Source of the DNA: a bacterium
Lineage (GTDB): Bacteria; SAR324; XYD2-FULL-50-16
Reading direction: 5' to 3'
Length of the DNA stretch: 50,518 bases
Assembly (NCBI GenBank): GCA_024275165.1
Contig: JAJRZQ010000025.1
Span: 1 to 50,518 of the forward strand
Below, in pieces: positions 40,445 through 50,309 of this stretch; within the stretch, counting starts at the first letter, position 1, and each line of letters starts with the position of its first letter. Under the pieces are notes generated by a model. That model worked only from the letters and a program-made list of their open reading frames with translations. It searched no databases and was not told where the DNA came from. A program made the translations under genes and the position numbers.

Positions 40445-42954
40445 TCATCGACTTTGCAAGGGTTCACCTGCCAAATCTCTTTCGCGTATTGGTCGATGGT
40501 CCGGTCTGAAGAAAATTTACCCATGCGCGCGACATTCAAGATGCTCATTTCGGTCCAGGCCTTTTGGTCTTGATAGGTAGCCGATACCTTTTCTTGGCAA
40601 TCGATGTAGGCCTGAAAGTCGGCAAGCACGCAAAAGGGGTCGCCCTCATCCAGCAGGCGATGCACGATACCCGCGAAGCGTTGCGGGTCGTTGGGGTTAA
40701 AATAACCGCTTGCGATTTGATCGAGTACCTCTTTTAAGGCGGGAATGCTCTCATAATATTCTCTTGGGTTGTAGCCTTTTGCCTTCAACTCCATGACCTC
40801 GGTCGCGGTCAAGCCAAAGATAAAGATATTTTCCGAGCCGACTTCTTCTTGCATCTCCACATTCGCCCCGTCGAGGGTGCCGATGGTTAGGGCTCCGTTG
40901 AGGGCAAATTTCATGTTCCCCGTGCCGCTGGCCTCCATCCCTGCGGTGGAGATCTGCTCTGAGAGGTCGGAACCGGGAAAAATGTGTTCTGCCAGGCTGA
41001 CCCCATAATTAGGGAGGAAAACGACCTCTAAGTGATTGTGTATCTTTAAATTATGACTGATCTGGTGGGCGACATGACTGATCAAGCTAATGATTTCTTT
41101 AGCCATATGGTAGCCCGGCGCGGCCTTGCCCGCAAAAATCACGGTGCGGGGCACGAAGTTTTCCAACTCCCCTCGCTTGATGCGGTTATAGAGGTAGATC
41201 ACATGCAAAAGGTTTAAGAGCTGGCGTTTGTATTCGTGAATCCGTTTGACCTGCACATCAAAAATACTGTTGAGGTCCACTCGAAGATGAGACTCATGAT
41301 AGATAATCTCAGCGAGCTTCTGCTTGCCCTGTTGTTTCACGGCCTGCCATTTTTCATGAAAAGCGGGGTCTTGGGCGAATTTTTCCAAGCCCTTTAAACA
41401 GCTTAAATCTTTGATCCAGGCATCGCTTTTTAGGGTTTGGCTGATCAAGTCAGAGAGTTCCGGATTCGCGTAGCGGAGCCAACGCCTCGGGGTGATTCCA
41501 TTGGTTTTGTTATTGAATTTATTTGGCCAAAGCTCGTAAAAATCCTTAAAAATCCCCGTTGTGAGCAACTCGCTATGCAGTTGGGCCACCCCATTGACCG
41601 AAAAGCTACCCACAATGGCGAGGTTCGCCATACGCACCTGCTTGGGCACGGCCTCTTCAATAATCGAGATGCGCTCACGCCGCTCCCAATCCCCGGGGAA
41701 CAGACAGCTCACCTCGTCTAAAAAATGCTGATTGATTTCATAGATCAATTGCATATGCCGGGGGAGAATATACTCCATCATGGGGACCGACCACCTTTCC
41801 AAAGCTTCTGGTAAAACCGTATGATTGGTATAGGCAAAGGTCGCCTTGGTGATTTTCCAGGCCTCGACCCAAGGCAGCCGCCGTTCATCCACCAAAATGC
41901 GCATCAACTCCACAATCGCGATGGAAGGATGTGTATCGTTGAGTTGAATCACCGCCTTTTCAGGTAGGGCTTGAATGGGGTCGTCACAACGCTCCAGGCG
42001 GCTTAAGATATCCCTTAAGCTGGCGGCAACCATAAAATACTGCTGCTTGAGCCGCAGTTCCTTGCCTTCAATATTCTGATCATTGGGGTATAAAACCTTA
42101 GAGATCACCTCGCTGGCGTGTTTCTCCTCAATCGCGCCGGTGTAATCGCCGGCGTTAAAGTTTTCTAAGTTGAAGTCGGTCGAGCTTTTGGCAGACCAAA
42201 GCTTTAAACTGTTCACCGTTTCGGTATCGTAACCCGGCACCGGGACATCATAACAAACCGCGACCACCTTTTCAGCGGGATGCCATTCATGGGGGTCGGA
42301 GGGCATTGCCCCCGGGGCCGCGGTAACCACGCCCTTAAAGGGGACCTCGAACTCATCGCGAACCTCAAAGCGGGGAATCTCCCAAGGGCTCCCCTTGGCG
42401 AGCCAATTATCCGCCGCTTCCACCTGGCAGTGGCGCTGAATCCTCTGCTCAAACATCCCGTATTCATACCGGATGCCATAGCCGTAGGCAGGTAGGTTCA
42501 TGGTAGCCATGGAATCTAAAAAACAAGCGGCCAAGCGGCCTAAGCCACCGTTGCCGAGCCCCGCGTCATGCTCCAGTTCTTCGAGTTCGTTCACCCCTTC
42601 AATGTGGCCGAGCCGCTCTAGGGTTCCCGTTGCTTTAAGCTTGGCTTTTAGTTTTTCCATCGCCGCGACGGCCACCTCGGTTTTGCCTAGATTCATCAAG
42701 GCGTTGCCTAGGGTCCGCCCCATGAGAAACTCCAAGGACAAATAATAAACCCGCTTTGGATTTTGTTTATAATAGGTCAACTGGGTTTTCAACCATTTAT
42801 CCACCAACTCATCACGCACCGCATAGGCTAGAGCGGCAAAACGATCTGTGGGGAGGGTGCTTGCCATATCCCGAGCAATGGTAAAATGTACCCGCCGTTC
42901 AAAATCCAAAAGAAAATCATCTACTTCTTGCTCTCTTGTCGTGCTTCTGTTCAT
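40441..42954 (-). CDS. glgP: Glycogen/alpha-glucan phosphorylase
   Basis: An 837-residue cytoplasmic enzyme that releases glucose-1-phosphate from glycogen with phosphate, using pyridoxal phosphate. Near residue 683 EASGTGNMKFALNGAL carries the PLP-binding lysine, followed by LTIGTLDGANVEM. LNDTHPSIAIVELMRIL and the N-terminal LEFLMGRTLGNALMNLG are also typical. AGGGGAAAG precedes the ATG as a ribosome binding site. Upstream lies the TPR lipoprotein gene, downstream mlaE. No other glycogen gene is in the window. Confidence 0.96.
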   Translation of the reverse strand: MNRSTTREQEVDDFLLDFERRVHFTIARDMASTLPTDRFAALAYAVRDELVDKWLKTQLTYYKQNPKRVYYLSLEFLMGRTLGNALMNLGKTEVAVAAMEKLKAKLKATGTLERLGHIEGVNELEELEHDAGLGNGGLGRLAACFLDSMATMNLPAYGYGIRYEYGMFEQRIQRHCQVEAADNWLAKGSPWEIPRFEVRDEFEVPFKGVVTAAPGAMPSDPHEWHPAEKVVAVCYDVPVPGYDTETVNSLKLWSAKSSTDFNLENFNAGDYTGAIEEKHASEVISKVLYPNDQNIEGKELRLKQQYFMVAASLRDILSRLERCDDPIQALPEKAVIQLNDTHPSIAIVELMRILVDERRLPWVEAWKITKATFAYTNHTVLPEALERWSVPMMEYILPRHMQLIYEINQHFLDEVSCLFPGDWERRERISIIEEAVPKQVRMANLAIVGSFSVNGVAQLHSELLTTGIFKDFYELWPNKFNNKTNGITPRRWLRYANPELSDLISQTLKSDAWIKDLSCLKGLEKFAQDPAFHEKWQAVKQQGKQKLAEIIYHESHLRVDLNSIFDVQVKRIHEYKRQLLNLLHVIYLYNRIKRGELENFVPRTVIFAGKAAPGYHMAKEIISLISHVAHQISHNLKIHNHLEVVFLPNYGVSLAEHIFPGSDLSEQISTAGMEASGTGNMKFALNGALTIGTLDGANVEMQEEVGSENIFIFGLTATEVMELKAKGYNPREYYESIPALKEVLDQIASGYFNPNDPQRFAGIVHRLLDEGDPFCVLADFQAYIDCQEKVSATYQDQKAWTEMSILNVARMGKFSSDRTIDQYAKEIWQVNPCKVDE

Positions 42955-42968
42955 TTTCTTTCCCCTGT

Positions 42969-43478
42969 TTACTCTTGGAGTGCTTTTAAAATTTTCTTTT
43001 TTTGTTTCTTAAAGTAATCTAGGCTGCTTTGGTCTTGGTCCAAGGCCCGTTCGATTGCCTTTAAAGCGCGGTTGTACTCCCCTTTAAGAAAGTAGATTTC
43101 CGCTAAGGTGTCTAAATTGGCTGAGGTGGGGCTGATTTGTACGGCTTTTAAAGAGTATTTTAAAGCCAGGTCTAGTTTTCCGGCCAAGGCTTTGTCTTTA
43201 CTGGTCGCGTAAAGCCAAGCGAGATTATTTAAAACCAGGTGATCTTCTGGTCTTTCTTTTAAGATGCGTAGATAAGTCTGCTCTGAGAGCTCGCCCTCTT
43301 GCGCCAGATCATAGTTTAAGGCAAGGCGAATCTGCGCCCAAATGCTATGGGGTCGCAGTTCCAAATGATTGATTAATAAGGCAATCGCATTTTTATGTTT
43401 TTTTTGTACCTCGTAGACCTGCGCCAGCTTGACCAAGATCCAAGGGTTTTTAGGCGCCTGTCGCAAAGCCCGTTCCAA
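42969..43478 (-). CDS. TPR lipoprotein, C-terminal fragment
   Basis: A 169-residue frame of TPR motifs (LVKLAQVYEVQKKHKNAIAL; NLDTLAEIYFLKGEYNRAL). It begins at a TTG 16 codons after TAA 43527-43529, in the same frame, with AAAGG seven bases upstream as a weak start signal. Between stop and TTG the translation PPSKKRLQQIKKAQRLL reads as the start of a TPR helix. It precedes glgP by 14 bases. Alone it could be a small TPR protein, but it reads as the tail of the longer gene. Confidence 0.6.
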   Translation of the reverse strand: MERALRQAPKNPWILVKLAQVYEVQKKHKNAIALLINHLELRPHSIWAQIRLALNYDLAQEGELSEQTYLRILKERPEDHLVLNNLAWLYATSKDKALAGKLDLALKYSLKAVQISPTSANLDTLAEIYFLKGEYNRALKAIERALDQDQSSLDYFKKQKKKILKALQE

Positions 43479-43526
43479 AAGCCTTTGCGCCTTTTTGATT
43501 TGCTGGAGGCGCTTTTTGGAAGGAGG

Positions 43527-44795
43527 TTATCCCTCTTTCATCCCCTCCACGGCGGGCTTTAAGGCCAAGCTCCCTTGATAAAAGAGGTGCCAGGCAAAGG
43601 GACTCTTTTTTAAACCGAGGTCTTTGATGCGAAAGGCGACCTTGCCTCGCTGTTCTAAATACTTGCCAAAAAACCTCAAGTAAGGGGCATGGGGGCTTTT
43701 TTTCAAGCGAGCGAGTTTTTTCTTCGCGGTCTTAAAGTCACGCCGAACCAGATTATCTAAAACTTGATTTGCGAGGCTCCCCTTTTTAAACCCCCATACT
43801 CGATACGATTCGCCCCGTAGATAATAATAAAGCTCTAGACTGGCAAAATCAAAGTTTTCGCTATTTAAGGCCTGATCCAAGCTCAGTCGGGCCTTGGCCG
43901 GATCGGAATGAAGCTGCACATAAGCCAGCTTGGTGAGCAACACCGCTTGGCCCGGACTTTTTTCCAAGGCCTGTTGGTAGGCGATTTCCGCTTTTTGGTA
44001 TTGGCCTAAGTCTTCTAAAGCTTGGGCCCGTACCTCATAAAGGGGTTCTTCTTGCGGGGCCAAGCGGATCGCTTGGTCAATGAGGGCCAAGGCTTTTTTG
44101 CTCTTTCCTTGTTGCAGCATGATAAACGACTTTCTGGCCAAGGGCCAATAATTACCCGGCTGCCGGGCAATCATTTGATCCAAAAGAAACAAGGCCTTGG
44201 TCCACTTTTTCTGCTCCACCCGCAAGTCGACCATATAAGCCAGGGTGCGAGCGGAATCAGGGTCGGCAATGAGGGCTTGATTTAAGTAATCCTCCGCGGA
44301 CTTCAGCTGATCTATTCTTAAATAAAGCGTACCGAGCTTGCTCAAAAGAAAGGCATTGGTCTTGTCTCCCCGCAAAGCGGTTTGATAGGCCCTCAAGGCT
44401 TCGTTTATCTTGCCTCTTTTTTCCAAGAGCAGGCCGTACTCCACCATCAGCATGGGGTTGCCGGGGCTGATCTTCAACCCCTCGACAATCACTCGCTCCG
44501 CTTCAAAGGTATCCCCTTGTTGATTGTAATACTTTGCCAAAGAGCCATAAACCAGCATCTCGGCGCTGCCCTGTCCGCGCAAAATCTCCATCTGCGCAAT
44601 CGCCTTGTTCAGCTTGCCTTGGGTTAGAAAAATTCGGGCAACCGTCAAACGGGCACTTTGGTTTTTTGGTTCTGTTGCCAACCCCTTTAGGTAATGAGGA
44701 ACAGCGCCAGGTAAGTTTCGTTCGCTCATGAGGGTCGCGGCAAGCCGAAAATGCAGGGTCGCGTTGTCGGGGTTGGCGTTTAAGCTTTTTTGCAA
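43527..44795 (-). CDS. TPR protein, middle fragment
   Basis: A 422-residue TPR frame of at least eight repeats (for example LVYGSLAKYYNQQGDTFEAE, AFLLSKLGTLYLRIDQLKSA). It begins at a TTG four codons after TAA 44808-44810, in the same frame, with no ribosome binding site. It ends with TAA at 43527-43529. No signal peptide, so alone it would stay in the cytoplasm. It is best read as part of the lipoprotein gene. Confidence 0.6.
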   Translation of the reverse strand: MQKSLNANPDNATLHFRLAATLMSERNLPGAVPHYLKGLATEPKNQSARLTVARIFLTQGKLNKAIAQMEILRGQGSAEMLVYGSLAKYYNQQGDTFEAERVIVEGLKISPGNPMLMVEYGLLLEKRGKINEALRAYQTALRGDKTNAFLLSKLGTLYLRIDQLKSAEDYLNQALIADPDSARTLAYMVDLRVEQKKWTKALFLLDQMIARQPGNYWPLARKSFIMLQQGKSKKALALIDQAIRLAPQEEPLYEVRAQALEDLGQYQKAEIAYQQALEKSPGQAVLLTKLAYVQLHSDPAKARLSLDQALNSENFDFASLELYYYLRGESYRVWGFKKGSLANQVLDNLVRRDFKTAKKKLARLKKSPHAPYLRFFGKYLEQRGKVAFRIKDLGLKKSPFAWHLFYQGSLALKPAVEGMKEG

Positions 44796-44807
44796 CAGCT
44801 TTTTGCT

Positions 44808-45614
44808 TTATTCCAAGCGACCGGTTTCTAAATAAAGAATGCTCAAGTAACTCGCGTACCAGGGTTCTTGAGGGAATTCGTTCACCTTTTGCAGTAATTT
44901 TTCCTCCAGGGCTTTTCGCTGCCCTGAATAGTACAGTATTTCCAAGTAAAGCTGTTGGTATTGGAGTTTATCCCCCGCCAGGGCCAAAAGTCGTTTTCCC
45001 GTTTTCATCGCTTTATCCCACCGCTTCAATTGAAATTCGATGCGGAGCTTTAAAAAGAGGGCCTCTGGTTTATCGGGGCGATGCGTCAGAGCTTCGGATA
45101 AAATCTCATAAGAAGAGTAGATATTTTTTTCCTTGAGCCGAATCAGGGCCAAGCTCCAGAGTAACTCAAAGCTGCGATAGTCCGTTTTTTGATACACCCG
45201 TTCCAAGTCTTCCTTAGCCGATACATGATACCCCAATTCCGTTAAGAAAAGGCCGCGGGCAACCAGCAAGCTCGGCACTTTTGGGTGGGCTTGAATTTGC
45301 TCGCTTATCTGATCCAAGGCTTTTTGCGCTTGCCCTTGATCCTTTAATATTTTTGCCCAAATGACCCACAGGTTGGGTTGGTCGGGGTCTTGGGTCAAGG
45401 CGGCCTCGATTTCGCTGCGGGCTTGCTCTAATTGATGGGTCTCAATCTTTTGGAGTACCTGGGCAAAAAAATCCGCTTGCGCCTTGCTGGTCTTTTTGCC
45501 GGCCAAGGCCGCGGGCGAGCGGGGCCAATGGGAAAGATCCCGCGAGGGTTGACTGGAGGAACAGCCGATAACAGTGAAGAGGAGAAGGAAAAAAAGGCAG
45601 GCATGTTTGAACAT
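44808..45614 (-). CDS. TPR lipoprotein, N-terminal fragment
   Basis: A 268-residue frame beginning with a lipoprotein signal (LLLFTVIGCSSS, lipobox Cys near residue 18), then TPR motifs from about 70 (NLWVIWAKILKDQGQAQKALDQ). It is an exported, membrane-tethered TPR protein. TAA at 44808-44810 interrupts the last motif at its position 19, where Glu is common. The gene family is probably a PilF- or PEP-CTERM-like TPR lipoprotein, but this is only a resemblance. Confidence 0.7.
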   Translation of the reverse strand: MFKHACLFFLLLFTVIGCSSSQPSRDLSHWPRSPAALAGKKTSKAQADFFAQVLQKIETHQLEQARSEIEAALTQDPDQPNLWVIWAKILKDQGQAQKALDQISEQIQAHPKVPSLLVARGLFLTELGYHVSAKEDLERVYQKTDYRSFELLWSLALIRLKEKNIYSSYEILSEALTHRPDKPEALFLKLRIEFQLKRWDKAMKTGKRLLALAGDKLQYQQLYLEILYYSGQRKALEEKLLQKVNEFPQEPWYASYLSILYLETGRLE

Positions 45615-45784
45615 AATCCAAAAGCGGAATAGTAAAGGTTTTAGTTTAAAGCAATTGGAATAAAAGGAGTAGCGCTTTTTCGGCTCCGGGCGCAGGTTGA
45701 AAAATCGCGAAGTCGCGGCGACTAGCTTAGAGGGACCGCAAAAATTCTGGCCCAGGCAAAAGCGTTTTCAAAAAAAACGGGCTC

Positions 45785-46720
45785 CTAAAAAATAAAATGT
45801 CGCTCTGGGATCAGTTCGAGGGTTTGCCCGGAAGAATTTTTAACCACCCGCAATTTAAAGAGCCTGCCTAGAGCTTGCGTGGGCTCCAATTCGGTAAAGG
45901 TCATCTCTAGGTTCTCATGCAAAAAGTGCGTCTCCACCACGGGATGGGTCATGTCTTGAAAGTAAATTTGAGCTAAAACAGGGTCGAGGAGTTGAGTTTT
46001 TAAAACTTCCGCGTCATCGGCTAGGGGCACTTCGGAGATGGTTGGATCAAAGCCGTTCCACCAGCTAAAGTGGGTGATTTGATATTGGTCATTTTGTCTC
46101 AAGCTGACAAGCCAGCGGGTTTGGGCAAAATTGACGGGGCTGATGCGCACCGATTTGTTTCCCTTAAAGGCTTGGGGCAGGGTGGCATAGATGATGCCTT
46201 GCATGGCCCCTTGGAGTAAAATCAAGAGGGCCACCCCGCTCAACCCGTAGCGGCTCACTTGGTTCCAACTCAGGCCAAACCAGCGTTTCGCCGGCAAAAG
46301 CAATGACCCCAGCAACAAAAACAGGCTGTAGCCCGTCAACACCCAGCCTAAATGAAAAGCGAAGTTCGACCAAGGAGTTAAAAAACTCACCTTTTCCGTG
46401 CTGATTATCGTCAACAGGGCATAAGTCAATAACCCTAAGAGCGGTAAAAAGCGTTTTAAGGCTCTTTTTCCATCCCGAAAATAAACCCAATGGATTAAAG
46501 CGACCAAGGCCCAGAGTAGGGTTTGATAGCTCATACTGTGAAAAAATTGGAGACCCAGCCCCATGCTGGCTTCCCCCAGGCGATAGGCCCACCCGTAATC
46601 CAGCAGGGGTAAAAAAGCGCCAAGGGCCACCCAAAAGCAGTCCCGCTTTGTCCAGCCAAAGTTTTTTGCCCAGAGCCCGTAGGCCAACCAGACAACCAGA
46701 ATGGAGATCAGAGAGTTCAA
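45785..46720 (-). CDS. Membrane protein resembling YdjM/DUF457-type metal-dependent hydrolases
   Basis: A 311-residue protein with about five hydrophobic spans in residues 1-185 and a soluble C-terminal region (about 190-311). [23 protein letters not shown] and [12 protein letters not shown] sit where YdjM-like proteins have their metal-binding Asp/His motifs, so a distant, partly degenerate relation is suggested. The TTG start at 46720 overlaps the transketolase stop (TTGA), so they are translationally coupled. The 170 bases upstream of the TPR gene (45615-45784) contain no gene. Function unknown. Confidence 0.65.
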   Translation of the reverse strand: MNSLISILVVWLAYGLWAKNFGWTKRDCFWVALGAFLPLLDYGWAYRLGEASMGLGLQFFHSMSYQTLLWALVALIHWVYFRDGKRALKRFLPLLGLLTYALLTIISTEKVSFLTPWSNFAFHLGWVLTGYSLFLLLGSLLLPAKRWFGLSWNQVSRYGLSGVALLILLQGAMQGIIYATLPQAFKGNKSVRISPVNFAQTRWLVSLRQNDQYQITHFSWWNGFDPTISEVPLADDAEVLKTQLLDPVLAQIYFQDMTHPVVETHFLHENLEMTFTELEPTQALGRLFKLRVVKNSSGQTLELIPERHFIF

Positions 46721-48708
46721 GCGCTTACCATCTCTTGAGCGGCCCTAACCACCGCCTCGACCGTGATGCCAAAATGTTGGAACAAATCCGCTGCCGGCGC
46801 CGAGGCCCCAAAGGATCGCATCCCGATAAAACGACCCTGTTCCCCTATATAGCCTTCCCAGCCGCGGATTAAGCCCGCCTCGATTACAATGCGCTGTTTG
46901 CAAGATGGAGGTACGACCTGAGCTTGATATTGTTTTTCTTGCGCCTCAAAGAGCTCAACAGAGGGCAAACTTACCACCCGGGCAGGAGTTCCCGCCTGAT
47001 CCAATCGCTTTTGCGCCTCTAAGGCGAGGCTCACCTCCGACCCCGTTGCCAGCAACAAAACCTGAAAATCTTGGCGGTCGCTCAAGATATATCCGCCTCG
47101 AGCGACCCCTTGGGTGGCGCTGCCCAATTTTGTTTGATCCAGTACGGGCAAACCCTGACGGCTCAAGGCTAGGCAGACCGGGCCTTGGTGATTCAAGGCA
47201 AAGCGCCAGGCCTCACGGGTTTCATAAGCGTCGGCAGGGCGAAAGCTCACCAAACCGGGCAAAGCGCGCAGGTAACCGACCTGCTCGATCGGTTGGTGGG
47301 TGGGGCCGTCTTCCCCTAGGCCAATGGAGTCATGGGTAAAGATAAAAATCCCCGGGTACTTTGATAAAGCGGCGACCCGCAAACTGGGCAAAAGGTAATC
47401 GGAAAAACTTAAAAAAGTGGCTCCATAGGCCTTCAGCATCTTAGAAAGACCGATTCCGTTGATAATGGCCCCCATGGCATGCTCTCGCACTCCAAAACGC
47501 AGATAACGGCCTTGAGGCTCTTGGGCGTTAAAGTCTTCTGCCCCGGGAAAGTGGGTGTTGTTAGAAGGGGTTAAATCCGCTGAGCCGCCCATAAAGTTCG
47601 GGCTTTTCGGCATCACCGCCGCTAAGACATGACCCGAGGCTTGGCGCGTGGCGATTTTTTCTCCAACTTTAAATTCCAACTGATCGAGTAAGGAAACATC
47701 CCATTGATTTTTTTCAGCCTCCTTAAAGGCCTTTGCCAAATCCGGGTGCGCCTGGGCATAAGCTGCAAAAAGTTGATTCCAATCCGCTTCTTCTTTGGCC
47801 CAAGCAGCTTGCAGGCGGCTAAAATGCTCGTACACCTCGCTGGGAACCTCAAAGGGGCTGTAGGGCCAGTTCAAGGCCTTGCGAGTGGCCTCCATCCCGT
47901 CACCCAAGGGGGAACCATGCGCCCCTGAACTGTCTTGTTTCGGACTGCCAAAACCAATGATGCTTTGAATCTTGATCAGGGCGGGTTTATTTTGCGCCTT
48001 TGCCTGGGCAATGGCTTGATCCAGCCCATCCAAATCATGCCCGTCCCCCTGAAGGCTTTGGCAAAACCAACCATAGGCCTCGTAACGCTGGACGACATCT
48101 TCAGAAAAGCTCAACCGGGTACGCCCATCAATGGTGATCTGGTTGTCATCATAAAGCACAATCAGATTATTGAGCCCCAAATGCCCCGCGAGGCTGCTCG
48201 CCTCGGCAGAGATCCCTTCTTGCATGCAGCCGTCGCCAACCACCACAAAGATATGATAATCCAAAAGAGGGAACCCGGGCCGATTAAAGCGCGCGGCCAA
48301 ATGCTTTTGCGCGATCGCCATCCCTACAGAGGTGCTCAGCCCCTGCCCCAAAGGGCCGGTGGTCATCTCTACCCCCGCGGTATGGCCGTATTCCGGGTGC
48401 CCCGGGGTTTTAGAGCCCCATTGGCGAAAGGCTTTGAGGTCGTCTAGGCTCAAGTCGTAACCGCTTAAGTGCAGCAGGCTGTACAACAGCGCGCTCCCGT
48501 GCCCGGCGCTTAAGACAAAGCGATCCCTCCCCGCCCAATATGGGTTTTTGGGGCTGTGGCGCAGGTGACGGGCAAACAAGTCATAGGCCATGGGAGCAAA
48601 CCCTAAGGGGAGCCCCGGATGCCCCGACTTCGCTTTTTGAATGGCATCGACAGAAAGAAAGCGAATGGCGTTGATCGACGCCTGATCCAGAGGGCTAAGA
48701 GCTTGCAT
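46717..48708 (-). CDS. tkt: Transketolase
   Basis: A thiamine diphosphate enzyme that moves two-carbon units between sugar phosphates in the pentose phosphate pathway. It has 663 residues. [14 protein letters not shown] near 30, [20 protein letters not shown] near 155 (ThDP and metal motif GDGx(22-28)N), and [17 protein letters not shown] near 455 are signatures. Length and motifs fit a full bacterial transketolase. Its stop overlaps the next gene (TTGA). No clear ribosome binding site precedes the ATG. The region upstream (48709-48978) is divergent. Confidence 0.96.
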   Translation of the reverse strand: MQALSPLDQASINAIRFLSVDAIQKAKSGHPGLPLGFAPMAYDLFARHLRHSPKNPYWAGRDRFVLSAGHGSALLYSLLHLSGYDLSLDDLKAFRQWGSKTPGHPEYGHTAGVEMTTGPLGQGLSTSVGMAIAQKHLAARFNRPGFPLLDYHIFVVVGDGCMQEGISAEASSLAGHLGLNNLIVLYDDNQITIDGRTRLSFSEDVVQRYEAYGWFCQSLQGDGHDLDGLDQAIAQAKAQNKPALIKIQSIIGFGSPKQDSSGAHGSPLGDGMEATRKALNWPYSPFEVPSEVYEHFSRLQAAWAKEEADWNQLFAAYAQAHPDLAKAFKEAEKNQWDVSLLDQLEFKVGEKIATRQASGHVLAAVMPKSPNFMGGSADLTPSNNTHFPGAEDFNAQEPQGRYLRFGVREHAMGAIINGIGLSKMLKAYGATFLSFSDYLLPSLRVAALSKYPGIFIFTHDSIGLGEDGPTHQPIEQVGYLRALPGLVSFRPADAYETREAWRFALNHQGPVCLALSRQGLPVLDQTKLGSATQGVARGGYILSDRQDFQVLLLATGSEVSLALEAQKRLDQAGTPARVVSLPSVELFEAQEKQYQAQVVPPSCKQRIVIEAGLIRGWEGYIGEQGRFIGMRSFGASAPAADLFQHFGITVEAVVRAAQEMVSA

Positions 48709-48978
48709 GGTAATTTTTATGAAAGATGAAGTCGTTTGGAGTGCTTTGATTTAGTGCGCTAAAAACTGGCTTTTTATGGGCGATTCATTTACAAAGAAAT
48801 ACTTTTCAGTTAATCCTTAATAGATTAGGCCAAATCTTGTTTCTGAGTTCTTTTTTCGCTGATTCATTGAAGTCTTCAAACCTCAAAGTAGAGAGAACCC
48901 CGGGCTTGATCAAGTGCTTTTTTAAGGCAGGAAGCCGGAACAAAGTCAGCAGGCCGACCGAACCAATAAAGAATTCCG
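48709..48978. other. Divergent intergenic region, tkt and NMO genes
   Basis: 270 bases, AT-rich on the tkt side. CTTGATCAAG is a perfect 10-bp palindrome at 48905-48914, followed within three bases by TTTTTT, so it may act as an attenuator hairpin or an operator. No ORF or clear promoter pair is supported. Confidence 0.35.
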
Positions 48979-50271
48979 ATGAAGACGAAATTAGACGATT
49001 TCCGCCTCCGCCTAGGCAAGAATGAATATGTACCCATCATGATTGGGGGGATGGGGATGGACATCTCCACCAGCAAACTGGTTTTGGAAGCAGCTCGTTT
49101 AGGCGGGATCGCGCACCTATCCGATGCCTTGATCAGCGCTGTGACCGACCGCCATTTCGGCACCAATTACATTAAAGAGCGGGCGAAAAAATATAAAAAA
49201 GACGCCCATTTGGTCAATAAACTCCACGCTCAGTTTGATCTGGAAGAAACCTATCGAGCCGTTCGCCTTTTAGTGGAAGACACGATGGAAAAAAAGCAGG
49301 GGAAAGGAGGCATTTTCCTCAATATCATGGAAAAACTTTCCATGGCCAATTCCAAAGGCACCATGCAGGCTCGCCTCAACGCCGCCTTAGATGGGGGGAT
49401 TGACGGCATCAGCTTGGCAGCGGGGTTGCATCTAGGTAGTTTGAAACTCATTGAAGACAACCCTCGCTTTCGCCATGTAAAAATCGGCATCATCGTCAGC
49501 AGCGCGCGGGCCTTGAAACTCTTTCTCATGCGGGCCGCCAAAATCGACCGCATGCCGGACTATATTGTGGTCGAGGGGCCCCTGGCCGGGGGGCATTTGG
49601 GCTTTAAAGTCGATAATTGGCAAACCTTTAACCTCAAAGACATCACCATGGAGGTTTTGGCTTATTTAAAAAAAGCGGACCTCAATATTCCCGTTATTCC
49701 CGCAGGGGGGGTTTTCACGGGCCGTGACGCCGTGGACTTTATTGAGCTCGGTGCCTCGGCCGTGCAGGTAGCGACTCGCTTTACCGTTACTCGAGAGGCG
49801 GGGTTTCCCGCCAAAACCCAACAGAGATATTTTAAGATCAAAGAAGAAGAGATTGTGGTCAACCTCTATAGCCCCACGGGCTACCCTATGCGGATGCTCT
49901 ACGACAGTCCCTGCATCGGCACCGGCATGAGACCCCAATGTGAAAACTTAGGTTTTATTTTAGATGATGAAGGCGATTGCAGCTATATCTCTGCCTACAA
50001 CGCCGAGGTGGAGCGTACCGAAGGCAAGGGAAAGCTGGTCGTACCGGAGAAAACCTGCCTTTGCACCTACATGAAAACATATGGAACCTGGACCTGCGGT
50101 CACATGGCTTATCGCTTGAAGGAGACGACAAACCAACTCCCTGACGGGAACTATCAACAATTGACGGTCGCTCAGGTCTGGCACGACTACCTCCACAGTA
50201 CCGACCATACCCATATCAAGCCTCCTCTGCCCAAAGAGGCGCAGATCTTAGATCAGCACCCGGATCGTTGA
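48979..50271 (+). CDS. Nitronate monooxygenase (2-nitropropane dioxygenase) family flavoenzyme
   Basis: A 430-residue FMN enzyme of TIM-barrel fold, probably a nitronate monooxygenase or a related enoyl-reductase-like oxidase. PIMIGGMGMDISTSKLVLEAARLGG opens the barrel; VEGPLAGGHLGF near 193 has the catalytic-region GGH; VIPAGGVFTGRDAVDFIELGA near 234 is the phosphate-binding loop. The C-terminal 100 residues are long for the family and Cys-rich (CIGTGMRPQC, CLCTYMKTYGTWTCGH), perhaps a metal or cluster site. No strong ribosome binding site is seen. A terminator follows directly. Confidence 0.82.
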   Translation: MKTKLDDFRLRLGKNEYVPIMIGGMGMDISTSKLVLEAARLGGIAHLSDALISAVTDRHFGTNYIKERAKKYKKDAHLVNKLHAQFDLEETYRAVRLLVEDTMEKKQGKGGIFLNIMEKLSMANSKGTMQARLNAALDGGIDGISLAAGLHLGSLKLIEDNPRFRHVKIGIIVSSARALKLFLMRAAKIDRMPDYIVVEGPLAGGHLGFKVDNWQTFNLKDITMEVLAYLKKADLNIPVIPAGGVFTGRDAVDFIELGASAVQVATRFTVTREAGFPAKTQQRYFKIKEEEIVVNLYSPTGYPMRMLYDSPCIGTGMRPQCENLGFILDDEGDCSYISAYNAEVERTEGKGKLVVPEKTCLCTYMKTYGTWTCGHMAYRLKETTNQLPDGNYQQLTVAQVWHDYLHSTDHTHIKPPLPKEAQILDQHPDR

Positions 50272-50274
50272 GAT

Positions 50275-50307
50275 CAAAAAAACCTCCTAAATTTGGAGGT
50301 TTTTTTT
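50275..50307. terminator. Bidirectional intrinsic terminator
   Basis: ACCTCC (50282-50287) pairs with GGAGGT (50295-50300) across a seven-base loop, flanked by A-run and T-run. It can serve both the NMO gene and the convergent HPP-family gene. Confidence 0.85.
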
Positions 50308-50309
50308 GC

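Larger units (their letters stand above)
42969..45614 (-). pseudogene. TPR lipoprotein gene with two in-frame TAA codons
   Basis: 882 codons in one frame, broken by TAA at 44808-44810 and 43527-43529 and free of frameshifts. The first stop replaces position 19 of a well-formed 34-residue TPR (LSILYLETGRLE, stop, SKKLLQKSLNANP), so GAA to TAA is the simplest cause. The second lies in a less ordered segment. Decay, sequencing error or separate genes with reinitiation are alternatives. Confidence 0.65.

Noticed and set aside
37125-45614. Genome-wide recoding of TAG or TAA as sense codons
   Set aside because: TAG ends leuB, ihfA, the rsmB-type gene, mutM and others, and TAA ends pyk, fliM and others, all at family-normal or near-normal ends. 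A global code change does not fit.
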